In this document: positions 1 through 5,583 of the stretch, one piece after another
How positions within the stretch are numbered: position 1 is the stretch's first letter
Layout: each line of letters begins with the position of its first letter
Assembly: GCA_018609925.1 (NCBI GenBank)
Contig: JAHEOG010000063.1
Span: 1-8,678 of the forward strand
Reading direction: 5' to 3'
Source of the DNA: Gammaproteobacteria bacterium
GTDB taxonomy: Bacteria; Pseudomonadota; Gammaproteobacteria; Thiohalorhabdales; Thiohalorhabdaceae
DNA: 8,678 nt
The notes under the pieces: generated by a model
What the model was told of the DNA's origin: nothing
The model's input: only the letters and a program-made list of their open reading frames with translations
Databases searched by the model: none
Made by a program: the position numbers and the translations under genes

Positions 1-99
1 CCCAACCCCAAGCAAAAGCGCGGCGAGGAGGAAGCCCCCCGCGGCGATCAGGCTGGCCGGGACCCGACCCCGGATTATGGCCCGGGCGAGGGCATCCAA
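1..99 (-). CDS. DUF2232-like membrane protein, N-terminal fragment
   Basis: Thirty-three codons are readable before the left edge cuts the gene. They begin LDALARAIIRGR and continue into a hydrophobic, Ala/Leu/Gly-rich stretch that looks like a first membrane helix. A protein of this type (DUF2232, YybS-like, multi-pass, function unknown) lies between rpsR and rplI in some gammaproteobacteria, and the position fits. The start must be TTG at 97-99: the in-frame rpsR stop is only 6 bases upstream and no ATG or GTG lies close by. The near-contact with rpsR suggests translational coupling. The family call rests on a short N-terminus plus context and is moderate; that it is a membrane protein is more secure. 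Confidence 0.6.
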   Translation of the reverse strand, partial: MDALARAIIRGRVPASLIAAGGFLLAALLLGVG

Positions 100-105
100 C
101 CTGTC

Positions 106-327
106 TTAGCGGATGGTAAAGGGCAGAAGCGCCGTCGCCCGGGCCCGCTTGATGGCCTTGGCCAGCATCCGCTGGTGACGGCTACAGGTTCCGGTAATCC
201 GACTGGGAACGATCTTCCCCTGGTCGGTGATATTGCTCTCCAGCGTACGAAGGTCCTTGTAATCGATTTCGTTTACGCCTTCCGCGCAGAACCTGCAGAT
301 CTTGCGACGGCGGAAGCTCGACTGCAT
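106..327 (-). CDS. rpsR: 30S ribosomal protein S18
   Basis: This 73-residue protein is a clear S18, a small-subunit platform protein that pairs with S6 and binds 16S rRNA. The conserved core IDYKDLRTL, GKIVPSRITGT and the basic segment LAKAIKRARATALLP are all present. Unlike E. coli S18, it has Cys11 and Cys14 (CRFC) plus Cys48 and His51 (CSRH), which together can form a zinc site; this corresponds to the C+ form known for several ribosomal proteins. The ATG at 325-327 has a GAGGAG ribosome binding site 6 bases upstream. It lies 22 bases after priB in the rpsF operon. Confidence 0.97.
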   Translation of the reverse strand: MQSSFRRRKICRFCAEGVNEIDYKDLRTLESNITDQGKIVPSRITGTCSRHQRMLAKAIKRARATALLPFTIR

Positions 328-349
328 GGGTCGCTCCTCGACTCACTTG

Positions 350-715
350 TTATCGGTTCGGTGGCTCACCCTGGGCATCGGGGGATTCGGCAAGGGGGCG
401 CAGGGACTGGGCGTGGAGCTCCAACTGCCCGTAACGGGTCTCATCACCGGGCCTTTGGCGTACTCGCTGGCCCAGAAGACCCTCCGCCCGGCACCCCTGA
501 CCCGGGGCCAGAGTCCGGGCCACGCGGGAGAGCTCCTCCCCCAGGGCTACCACCGTGATGCAGCAGGCAACGGTGCGCTCGAGACCCGCGATGGCCGTTC
601 GGGAACGGTGCTCCAGGGTGAACCGGGTCAGGGGGACACCGGCGGGTGTCCAGCGCTCCTCCGGCTCGGACCGGATCGTTCCGTCCAGGACGATCCGGTT
701 GCTAGGCTCGCTCAT
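350..715 (-). CDS. priB: Primosomal replication protein N (PriB)
   Basis: The protein has 121 residues. PriB is a dimeric OB-fold single-strand DNA binding protein that helps PriA and DnaT reload the replisome at stalled forks. Family hallmarks are NRIVLDGTI near residue 7, GVPLTRFTLEHRSR at 26-39, an ITVVALGEEL strand at 53-62 and a late LELHAQSL strand at 98-105. The E. coli protein is about 104 residues; the extra 17 or so here are a polar C-terminal tail (SPDAQGEPPNR). It sits between rpsF and rpsR, the usual gamma/betaproteobacterial position. The ATG at 713-715 has only a weak GGGG ribosome binding site, and translation is probably coupled to rpsF, which ends 21 bases upstream. Confidence 0.93.
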   Translation of the reverse strand: MSEPSNRIVLDGTIRSEPEERWTPAGVPLTRFTLEHRSRTAIAGLERTVACCITVVALGEELSRVARTLAPGQGCRAEGLLGQRVRQRPGDETRYGQLELHAQSLRPLAESPDAQGEPPNR

Positions 716-736
716 GTCGACCCCAGCAACGGAGGC

Positions 737-1267
737 TCAGGAGCTCTCCCCGGCTCCCTGAGGCTCCTCCGGAGAGGCCTCTCCGAACACCTCTTCCCCG
801 GGGTTCCCTTCCTCTTCGCCATCCCCTTCGGGCGTGGCCTCCTCGCCTGCGTCGGCCTCGGTGGGCTCCACCTCGGATGGCGCGGGCTCCGGTTTCCGGG
901 ACGATCCTTCACCCTCCCCGTCCCCCGAGGAGCCCTTCTCCTTCTGCTTGGTTTCCTTGGCGATGGGGCTGGGCTCAGTGGGAGCGTAGTCCTTGCGCAT
1001 GACCATGTGGCGGAGGATGGCATCGTTGAACCGGAAGCCCTCCACCAGCTCGTCAACCGCCGCGGAGCCACACTCGGCGTTCAGGAGCACGAAGTGGCCC
1101 TTGTGGACCTTGTTGATGGGATAGGCGAGCTTGCGCCGGCCCCAGTCCTCTTCCCGGTGGATACTGCCCCCGTCGGCGGTCAGCAGATCCTTGTATTTCT
1201 CCACCAGGGCCGGGACCTGCTCGCTTTGGTCCGGATGGACGACGAATAAGACCTCGTAGTGAGGCAA
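737..1267 (-). CDS. rpsF: 30S ribosomal protein S6 with a long acidic C-terminal tail
   Basis: The protein has 176 residues. The first 95 or so are canonical S6: HYEVLFVVHPDQSEQV, then DWGRRKLAYPINK with the conserved Trp and basic residues, and ILRHMVMRKD. The start is assigned to TTG at 1265-1267, since AAGGAGG lies 5 bases upstream and family members begin just before HYEVLF. A reading from 1312 adds 15 unconserved residues upstream of that site. Residues 97-176 form a low-complexity tail with about 21 Glu among 80 residues and many Gly, Pro and Ser. In E. coli the short S6 tail is where RimK adds glutamates; this tail is much longer and already acidic. It is the first gene of the rpsF-priB-rpsR operon. 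Confidence 0.95.
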   Translation of the reverse strand: MPHYEVLFVVHPDQSEQVPALVEKYKDLLTADGGSIHREEDWGRRKLAYPINKVHKGHFVLLNAECGSAAVDELVEGFRFNDAILRHMVMRKDYAPTEPSPIAKETKQKEKGSSGDGEGEGSSRKPEPAPSEVEPTEADAGEEATPEGDGEEEGNPGEEVFGEASPEEPQGAGESS

Positions 1268-1272
1268 TATTC

Positions 1273-1279
1273 CCTCCTT
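1273..1279 (-). promoter_or_regulatory. Ribosome binding site that fixes the rpsF TTG start
   Basis: AAGGAGG on the minus strand is a near-perfect anti-16S match, 5 bases upstream of TTG at 1265-1267. Its position supports the TTG codon over the upstream in-frame ATG at 1310-1312. Confidence 0.8.
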
Positions 1280-1327
1280 ACGGGTAGCGTCCCGCCGCTG
1301 CCGACGGAACAAGGATGGATGAGGGCA

Positions 1328-1356
1328 ATTCTAGAACGGAATCCGCCTGGGGCCAA
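1328..1356 (-). promoter_or_regulatory. Candidate sigma-70 promoter of the rpsF operon
   Basis: On the minus strand TTGGCC (1351-1356) and TAGAAT (1328-1333) are separated by exactly 17 bases. The -10 box matches consensus at 5 of 6 positions and the -35 box at 3 of 6. It lies in the 110-base secF-rpsF gap, about 60 bases before the rpsF start. This suggests the ribosomal genes have their own promoter as well as any read-through from secF. No convincing terminator with a U-run was seen after secF. Confidence 0.45.
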
Positions 1357-1377
1357 GCGAGGCCTTTGGCGAGCTCG

Positions 1378-2334
1378 CTAGGGACCGTGGGCTTCCCCCG
1401 TTTCCGGGGCCTCGGCGCCTTTGCGCTCGGTGAGATCGGCCCGGCTGATCCCCAGCACCAGCGCGATGGGCGAGCCCACGAACACCGACGAATAGGTCCC
1501 CACAAGTACCCCCGCGATCAACGCAGTGGCGAAGCCCCGGATCACCGGTCCGCCCAGGAAGAACAGGGACAGGAGCACGATGAGGGTGGTCAGGGAGGTC
1601 ACGACCGTGCGCCCGAGCATCTCGTTGACGCTGGCGTTCATGACCTCTTCCGCCCCCGCTCGACGCATCTTGCGGAAGTTCTCGCGGATGCGGTCGTAGA
1701 CGACGATGGTGTCGTTGAGGCTGTAGCCGATAACCGCCAGAAGCGCGGCGATAACCGGCAGGTCGAACTCCATCTGGGTCAGGGAGAACAGGCCCAACAC
1801 CAGGACCACGTCGTGGATGAGCGCGGCCACGCTGCCGAGGGCGAAACGCAGCTCGAAGCGCAGGGAGACGTAGATCAGGATGCCGATGAGGGCGAAGGCC
1901 AGGGCCTTGAGCCCATCTATGGCAAGCTCCTGGCCCACCTGGGGCCCGACGAATTCCACCCGCCGCATGGTCACCGAGGTTCCCTCCTGGGCCCCGGAGC
2001 GCAGGGCCTCCAGGACCCGGGTGCTGACCTCCGCCGAGACATTCTCGGTTGCCGAGGTGGGGACCCGTACCAGGATCTCCGTGGGCTCGCCGAAGGTCTG
2101 GACCACGGCCTGGTCCAGCCCGGCCCCATGCAGGTCGGACCGAACCTCCGCAACCGGGACCGCCTGGCTGTAGCCCACCTGAACGAGGGTGCCCCCGGTG
2201 AAGTCGATGCCGAAGTTGAGGCCCCGGAGCCCAAGGCTGAAGATCGCTATTAGCAGGAGGATCCCCGATACGAGGAAGGCCTTGTTGCGGTGTCCCAGGA
2301 AGTTGATGTGGGTATTCGCCGGCACCAAACGCAT
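1378..2334 (-). CDS. secF: Protein translocase subunit SecF
   Basis: The protein has 318 residues, close to the 323 of E. coli SecF. With SecD it uses the proton motive force to pull secreted proteins across the inner membrane after SecA/SecYEG export. The architecture is standard: a first membrane helix at about residues 19-37, the FGIDFTGGT motif at 41-49, a periplasmic domain to about 135, then a cluster of five membrane helices. Key residues are present: Asp208 in YSLNDTIVVYDRIREN (E. coli Asp213) and Arg242 in EMLGRT (E. coli Arg247). The start lies 3 bases after the secD stop, with no close ribosome binding site, so translational coupling is likely. The last 20 residues are a polar, probably disordered tail. 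Confidence 0.97.
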   Translation of the reverse strand: MRLVPANTHINFLGHRNKAFLVSGILLLIAIFSLGLRGLNFGIDFTGGTLVQVGYSQAVPVAEVRSDLHGAGLDQAVVQTFGEPTEILVRVPTSATENVSAEVSTRVLEALRSGAQEGTSVTMRRVEFVGPQVGQELAIDGLKALAFALIGILIYVSLRFELRFALGSVAALIHDVVLVLGLFSLTQMEFDLPVIAALLAVIGYSLNDTIVVYDRIRENFRKMRRAGAEEVMNASVNEMLGRTVVTSLTTLIVLLSLFFLGGPVIRGFATALIAGVLVGTYSSVFVGSPIALVLGISRADLTERKGAEAPETGEAHGP

Positions 2335-2337
2335 GGG

Positions 2338-4149
2338 CTAGGTGTCTCCGATGATGACGCGGGAAATCCGGCGGCGGCCGACGGACAGGTTGACCACGGC
2401 TCGGGTGACCATGATGGCGGTGAACATGGAGGTCAGGATCCCCACCGACAGGGTAACGGCGAAGCCCTTGATCGGACCGCTGCCGAACTGGAACAGGACC
2501 AGGGCCGCAATCAGGGTCGTGATGTTGGCGTCGGCAATGGTGGACAGGGCCTTGGCGTAGCCGGAATGGATGGCCGCGTGGGGGGTGTTGCCCACACCCA
2601 GCTCCTCGCGGATGCGCTCGAAGATCAGCGTGTTGGCATCCACCGCCATGCCCACGGTTAGGACGATGCCGGCGATCCCGGGCAGGGTCAGGGTAGCCTG
2701 CAACAGCGACATGATGGCGACGATGAACACCAGGTTCAGGATCAGGGCCAGATCCGCCAGCAGGCCGAAGAGCCGGTAGTAAAGGGCCATGAAAAGCACC
2801 ACCAGGATGAAGCCCAGAATGATGGAATCCATGCCCTGCTCGATGGAATCCTGGCCCAGGGTGGGACCGACCGTGCGCTCCTCGATGATCTTGGCCGGGG
2901 CCGGCAGCGCCCCGGCCCGGAGCATGATGGCCACGTCGGCGGCTTCCTCGGACGAGCCCATCCCGGTGATCTGGGCGCGACCGCCCGGGATCTCCTCCTG
3001 GATCACGGGGGCGGTGACCACCTGATCGTCCAAGACGATGGCCATGCGATCGCCCACGTTCTCCCGGGTCAGCCGGGCGAACAGCCGGGTCCCCTTGGAA
3101 TCGAAGGTGACGTGGACAAGGGGCTGGTTGGTCTGCTGGCCAAAACCGGATCGGGCCTCGGTGATGTACTGCCCAGACAGGACCGTGCGCTCCTTGAGCA
3201 GGTAGGGGGTCCCCTGGCGGTCGTAGCGGACCACCGACCCGGGCGGCGCGCCCTCCTCGATGGCCTTCTGGACATCGTGATCCTGGTCGAGGAGCTTGAA
3301 CTCGAGCTGGGCGGTGGAGCCGATGACCTCCTTGGCCCGGGCGGTGTCCTGGATGCCCGGGAGCTGGACGACGATGCGCTGGTCCCCCTGCTGCTGGATC
3401 ACCGGCTCGGATACCCCGAGCTGATTGACCCGGGTGCGGATGGTGGTGATGCTCTGCTCGACGGCCCAGTCCTTGAGGCGCTCCTGTTCCTGGGATGTGA
3501 GCCGCGCCCGGAGGAAGCTGTCGCCCTGGGGACTCGCCGAAAGGGAGAGCTCCGGGAAGCCGTCCTCGATCACCTCCCCGCCCCGCTCGCGGTCGGAGGC
3601 GCTGTCATACTTCATCCGCAGGTAAGGGGTCTCCTCCCCTTCGTTGACCAGCTCCACAGCCCGGTAGCGGACCTCCGCCTCCCGCAGGGCCGAGCGAATC
3701 TCGTCCACATGGCGCTCGTAGGAGCGATCCACCGCCTTCGCGACCTCCACCTCCATGAGCAGATGGACACCACCCCGCAGATCGAGGCCAAGGTTCATGC
3801 TCTTGCCCCCAAGGGCCTGGAGCCAGCCCGGGACATCGGACATTCGCATGGGACCTACGCCGTAGCCCTGCAGCTCGTCCTGGAGGAGATCCCGGGCCCG
3901 GTCGCGAACCTTTTCGCCGGCCAGCTCCAGCGCCACCCCCCGCTCACGGATGCTCAGGCTTTGGTAGGCCACATCACGGTCGTCCAGGACGCCCTTGACC
4001 GCCTCCATCGCTTGGGAATTGGGCTGGCCCCGGTTGGGAGTGACCAGAAGACCCGGGTTGGTCCCGTAGAGGGTGGGCAGGCCGTAGACGAAGGCCAGGA
4101 GGATAGCGACCCCGATAACGGCGTATTTCCATAGGGGATAGCGGTTCAT
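2338..4149 (-). CDS. secD: Protein translocase subunit SecD
   Basis: The protein has 603 residues against 615 in E. coli. A single N-terminal membrane helix (about 7-25) is followed by the large periplasmic region, with LGLDLRGGVHLLMEV at about 120-134 and the P1 head subdomain. Five C-terminal membrane helices begin near residue 442. The proton-relay Asp504 lies in VGMAVDANTLIFERIREE (equivalent to E. coli Asp519). The conserved IGDT terminus may be lineage-specific. It lies 9 bases after yajC and 3 bases before secF, forming one transcription unit. No ribosome binding site lies at the usual distance; an AAGGAC sequence at the end of yajC is the nearest candidate. Confidence 0.97.
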   Translation of the reverse strand: MNRYPLWKYAVIGVAILLAFVYGLPTLYGTNPGLLVTPNRGQPNSQAMEAVKGVLDDRDVAYQSLSIRERGVALELAGEKVRDRARDLLQDELQGYGVGPMRMSDVPGWLQALGGKSMNLGLDLRGGVHLLMEVEVAKAVDRSYERHVDEIRSALREAEVRYRAVELVNEGEETPYLRMKYDSASDRERGGEVIEDGFPELSLSASPQGDSFLRARLTSQEQERLKDWAVEQSITTIRTRVNQLGVSEPVIQQQGDQRIVVQLPGIQDTARAKEVIGSTAQLEFKLLDQDHDVQKAIEEGAPPGSVVRYDRQGTPYLLKERTVLSGQYITEARSGFGQQTNQPLVHVTFDSKGTRLFARLTRENVGDRMAIVLDDQVVTAPVIQEEIPGGRAQITGMGSSEEAADVAIMLRAGALPAPAKIIEERTVGPTLGQDSIEQGMDSIILGFILVVLFMALYYRLFGLLADLALILNLVFIVAIMSLLQATLTLPGIAGIVLTVGMAVDANTLIFERIREELGVGNTPHAAIHSGYAKALSTIADANITTLIAALVLFQFGSGPIKGFAVTLSVGILTSMFTAIMVTRAVVNLSVGRRRISRVIIGDT

Positions 4150-4158
4150 GGGCCGGGT

Positions 4159-4500
4159 TCAGTCCTTGTCCGAATCCTTGGGGAGCACGCTCTGAATGGT
4201 GTCGCGCTGAGCCTTCACCCGAACCCCCTCGGTCAGCTCCACCGTCACGGTGTCATCGGTCACCCGAGTGATCTGTCCGTGGAGCCCGCCGCCGGTTACC
4301 ACCTTGTCCCCCTTCTCCAGGTTCTGAACCATCTGGCGGTGCTCCTTCATCCGTTTGGTCTGGGGACGGATGATCAGGAAATAGAAGATGGCGAAGATCA
4401 GCACCAGGGGCACGACGGTGGCCAGGAAGCCCGGTCCCCCGGCATCGCCACCCGCGCTCTGCGCCTGGGCCAGACCGATCCACTGCAACGAGAGGGTCAT
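4159..4500 (-). CDS. yajC: Sec translocon accessory protein YajC
   Basis: The 113-residue protein matches YajC (about 110 in E. coli), a single-pass inner-membrane partner of SecDF. A short polar N-terminus leads into the membrane helix at about residues 26-45. The diagnostic IRPQTKRMKEH follows, then a small cytoplasmic SH3-like region with LEKGDKVVTGGGLHGQI. The ATG at 4498-4500 has AGGAG 6 bases upstream. An open frame continues upstream to 4677, but that extension is Pro-rich, unlike the family, and overlaps the promoter region. It is the first gene of the yajC-secD-secF unit. The tgt and queA genes often found upstream are absent here; the repeat and tRNA region lies there instead. Confidence 0.95.
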   Translation of the reverse strand: MTLSLQWIGLAQAQSAGGDAGGPGFLATVVPLVLIFAIFYFLIIRPQTKRMKEHRQMVQNLEKGDKVVTGGGLHGQITRVTDDTVTVELTEGVRVKAQRDTIQSVLPKDSDKD

Positions 4501-4540
4501 GGGAATCTCCTGGAGGGATAGCTCCTCGTTCGAGGCGCAA

Positions 4541-4569
4541 ATGGTATCCGCCCAGGCGCCGGATTCCAA
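4541..4569 (-). promoter_or_regulatory. Candidate sigma-70 promoter of yajC-secDF
   Basis: On the minus strand TTGGAA (4564-4569) and TACCAT (4541-4546) are separated by 17 bases, each matching consensus at 4 of 6 positions. Transcription would start near 4534, giving a leader of roughly 34 bases before the yajC ATG. This is a motif-only call. Confidence 0.4.
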
Positions 4570-4662
4570 ATCGGAAGGACATGGCCGGCCCTCCGGGACC
4601 GGTGCTAGAATCGATCCCCCAGGTGGCGGAAAGACCTCTCTGGGCAAGGGGGGAACGTCAAG

Positions 4663-4791
4663 ACGCCAAAGCGCCAAGAAAATTCCGGAACCGGATTAAA
4701 CCGCAAAGGACGCGAAGAACCTTTTAAGGGGTCTTTGGGTTTCGGTTCGTGACGATTTCCTTCTTCCTCGGCGTCCTTGGCGGTTTGGCGT
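4663..4791. repeat. Imperfect inverted repeat, probable dispersed intergenic element
   Basis: The outer arms, acgccaaagcgccaag (4663-4678) and the reverse complement of 4776-4791, match at 15 of 16 positions. Inner arms also resemble each other: aaccgcaaaggacgcgaag (from 4699) versus the complement of about 4762-4783. The rest is a non-coding loop. The CGCCAAGGACGC-type wording resembles short intergenic repeats I have seen scattered in many bacterial genomes, but copy number cannot be judged from one window. It separates the yajC promoter from the tandem array, and no protein is supported in it. Confidence 0.55.
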
Positions 4792-4804
4792 GGCGAGAGG
4801 TTTT

Positions 4805-5191
4805 CGGGGTGCGTGCTCTTCAGCACGCCCCCGTATCGTTTAGATTGGCGAGACTGGGCCGGGGTGCCCGCCCTTCGGCGCGCCCCCGATTCGTTTAGAT
4901 TGACGAGACTTTGCCGGGGTGCGTGCTCTTCAGCACGCCCCCGTAATCGATTAGATTGGCGAAACTGGGCCGGGGTGCGTGCTCTTCAGCACGCCCCCGT
5001 AATCGATTAGATTGGCGAAACTGGGCCGGGGTGCACGCCCTGCGGCGCGCCCCCGATTCGTTTAGATTGACGAAACTGGGCCGGGGTGCGCGCTCTTCAG
5101 CGCGCCCCCGTATCGTTTAGATTGGCGAAACTGGGCCGGGGTGCGCGCTCTTCAGCGCGCCCCCGTATCGTTTAGATTGGCGAAACTGGGC
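4805..5191 (+). repeat. Seven tandem 55-56 bp hairpin units abutting tRNA-Leu
   Basis: Units start at 4805, 4860, 4915, 4971, 5027, 5082 and 5137, with lengths 55, 55, 56, 56, 55, 55 and 55. Each unit has a 29-base hairpin followed by a tail of about 26 bases. The hairpin has 5 bp (CGGGG with CCCCG), one bulged T, 7 bp (e.g. GCGTGCT with AGCACGC) and a CTTC loop. The tail reads roughly TATCGTTTAGATTGG then CGAAACTGGGC. Units 1, 3 and 4 have T-A where units 6 and 7 have C-G at stem position 4. Units 2 and 5 also swap T-A for C-G at position 7 and carry one mismatch at position 3. Units 3 and 4 are identical, as are 6 and 7. There are no spacers. The last unit runs directly into the tRNA gene. 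Confidence 0.95.
5151..5178 (+). promoter_or_regulatory. Weak candidate tRNA-Leu promoter inside the last repeat unit
   Basis: TTCAGC (5151-5156) and TAGATT (5173-5178) are 16 bases apart, followed by a GC-rich GGCG discriminator of the kind seen at stable-RNA promoters. Transcription would begin only about 5 bases before the tRNA. The -35 match is poor and lies within the hairpin. Because each unit repeats this arrangement, the array could hold up to seven such sites (TAGATT is in every unit). Motif evidence only. Confidence 0.25.
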
Positions 5192-5275
5192 CGGGGTGGC
5201 GGAAGCGGTAGACGCGCCTGACTCAAAATCAGGTGGGCCCTGCCCGTGTGGGTTCGAGTCCCACCCCCGGCACCA
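5190..5275 (+). tRNA. tRNA-Leu (anticodon CAA)
   Basis: A complete 86-base tRNA reading UUG codons. The acceptor stem GCCGGGG (5190-5196) pairs with CCCCGGC (5265-5271), followed by discriminator A and an encoded CCA (5273-5275). The D-arm has the GCGGTAGACGC pattern typical of tRNA-Leu. The anticodon stem CCTGA/TCAGG encloses the loop CTCAAAA, placing CAA at 5224-5226. A long class II variable arm follows. The T-arm is GTGGG, TTCGAGT, CCCAC (5248-5264). Its first nine bases, GCCGGGGTG, are also the first bases of each unit in the upstream array, and the leader before it is the repeat tail. Confidence 0.97.
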
Positions 5276-5284
5276 TCCATATGC

Positions 5285-5473
5285 TCAGTGACTAAAATGG
5301 GGGCCGCAGAAGCGGCGCCCACCCTTTGCCCTTGTCTCTGACACAGCTTCATCACAGGGCTTCCCCAAATCACAGAAGGGATCCCCCGGAATAGGCAAGC
5401 CACAATAGATCCGACCATGGGGGCCAAGAGGAGGCAGGAATGAGTAGCCTCCTATCTGTTCGCCTTCGATCAC
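5285..5473 (-). CDS. Possible small Cys/His-rich protein
   Basis: A 62-residue frame starts at GTG (5471-5473) and ends at TGA (5285-5287). I do not recognise the family. Its second half has the spacing C-x9-C-x5-C-x15-C-x2-H-x2-H, with segments IYCGLP, DLGKPC and RRFCGPHFSH, which resembles a small zinc-binding fold. In-frame upstream sequence is stopped by TAG close by. The only ribosome binding site candidate, AAAGG, is 3 bases from GTG, which is short. Third-position GC is clearly lower than in the neighbouring genes, so it is either an imported small gene or a chance frame. It is transcribed towards the tRNA-Leu 3' end. Confidence 0.3.
   Translation of the reverse strand: MIEGEQIGGYSFLPPLGPHGRIYCGLPIPGDPFCDLGKPCDEAVSETRAKGGRRFCGPHFSH
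5299..5320 (+). terminator. Weak candidate terminator after tRNA-Leu
   Basis: The hairpin starts 24 bases after the tRNA. Its inner stem GCCGC/GCGGC (5303-5307 with 5312-5316) closes an AGAA loop; after one G-G mismatch three more G-C pairs follow. The sequence after it is ACCCTTT rather than a good T-run, so it may only be a processing or stabilising hairpin. It also overlaps the possible small gene on the other strand. Confidence 0.3.
5429..5453. repeat. Inverted repeat with perfect 7-bp arms
   Basis: AGGAGGC (5429-5435) and GCCTCCT (5447-5453) are exact complements around an 11-base loop. On both strands one arm is a strong Shine-Dalgarno-like sequence: on the plus strand it precedes an ATG at 5440, on the minus strand an ATT. 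Neither downstream frame is convincing. It could be a small RNA structure or chance. Confidence 0.4.
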
Positions 5474-5486
5474 GTGCCTTTGCTAC

Positions 5487-5514
5487 CCTTCAAAAGCCTA
5501 CCTTCAAAAGCCTA
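5487..5514. repeat. 14-bp perfect tandem duplication
   Basis: CCTTCAAAAGCCTA occurs twice back to back (5487-5500 and 5501-5514) in the gap between the tRNA and the diguanylate cyclase gene. The rest of this 308-base gap shows no further gene that I can support. Confidence 0.85.
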
Positions 5515-5583
5515 TCATTCCCCTTTTCACCGACGCCCCGCGATGGAATCAGTACACAAGGTTCAGCGCAGCCGTCAGGTGGG

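Noticed and set aside
302..1249. Plus-strand 315-residue frame (and similar long plus-strand frames at 1315-2253 and 3112-4134)
   Set aside because: These are antisense shadows of rpsR/priB/rpsF, secF and secD, caused by high third-position GC; the minus-strand products are unmistakable.
4605..4826. Minus-strand 73-residue frame
   Set aside because: It lies in the inverted repeat and first array unit, has charged low-complexity content and no recognisable domain.
4777..5010. Plus-strand 77-residue frame with repeated RLDW..WAGV peptides
   Set aside because: The peptide repetition only reflects the DNA array; the 55 and 56 base unit lengths do not keep the frame, so protein repeats are not selected.
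4805..5191. CRISPR array
   Set aside because: Units are contiguous and nearly identical over their full length, with no unique spacers and no cas genes.
4805..5191. Integron attC cluster
   Set aside because: There are no gene cassettes between units and no integrase in the window; the hairpins lack the recognisable attC core sites.
5152..5427. Minus-strand 91-residue frame across the tRNA
   Set aside because: It is antisense to tRNA-Leu and the last repeat unit; such translations (GGGTRTHT-like) are a well-known false call over tRNA-Leu genes.
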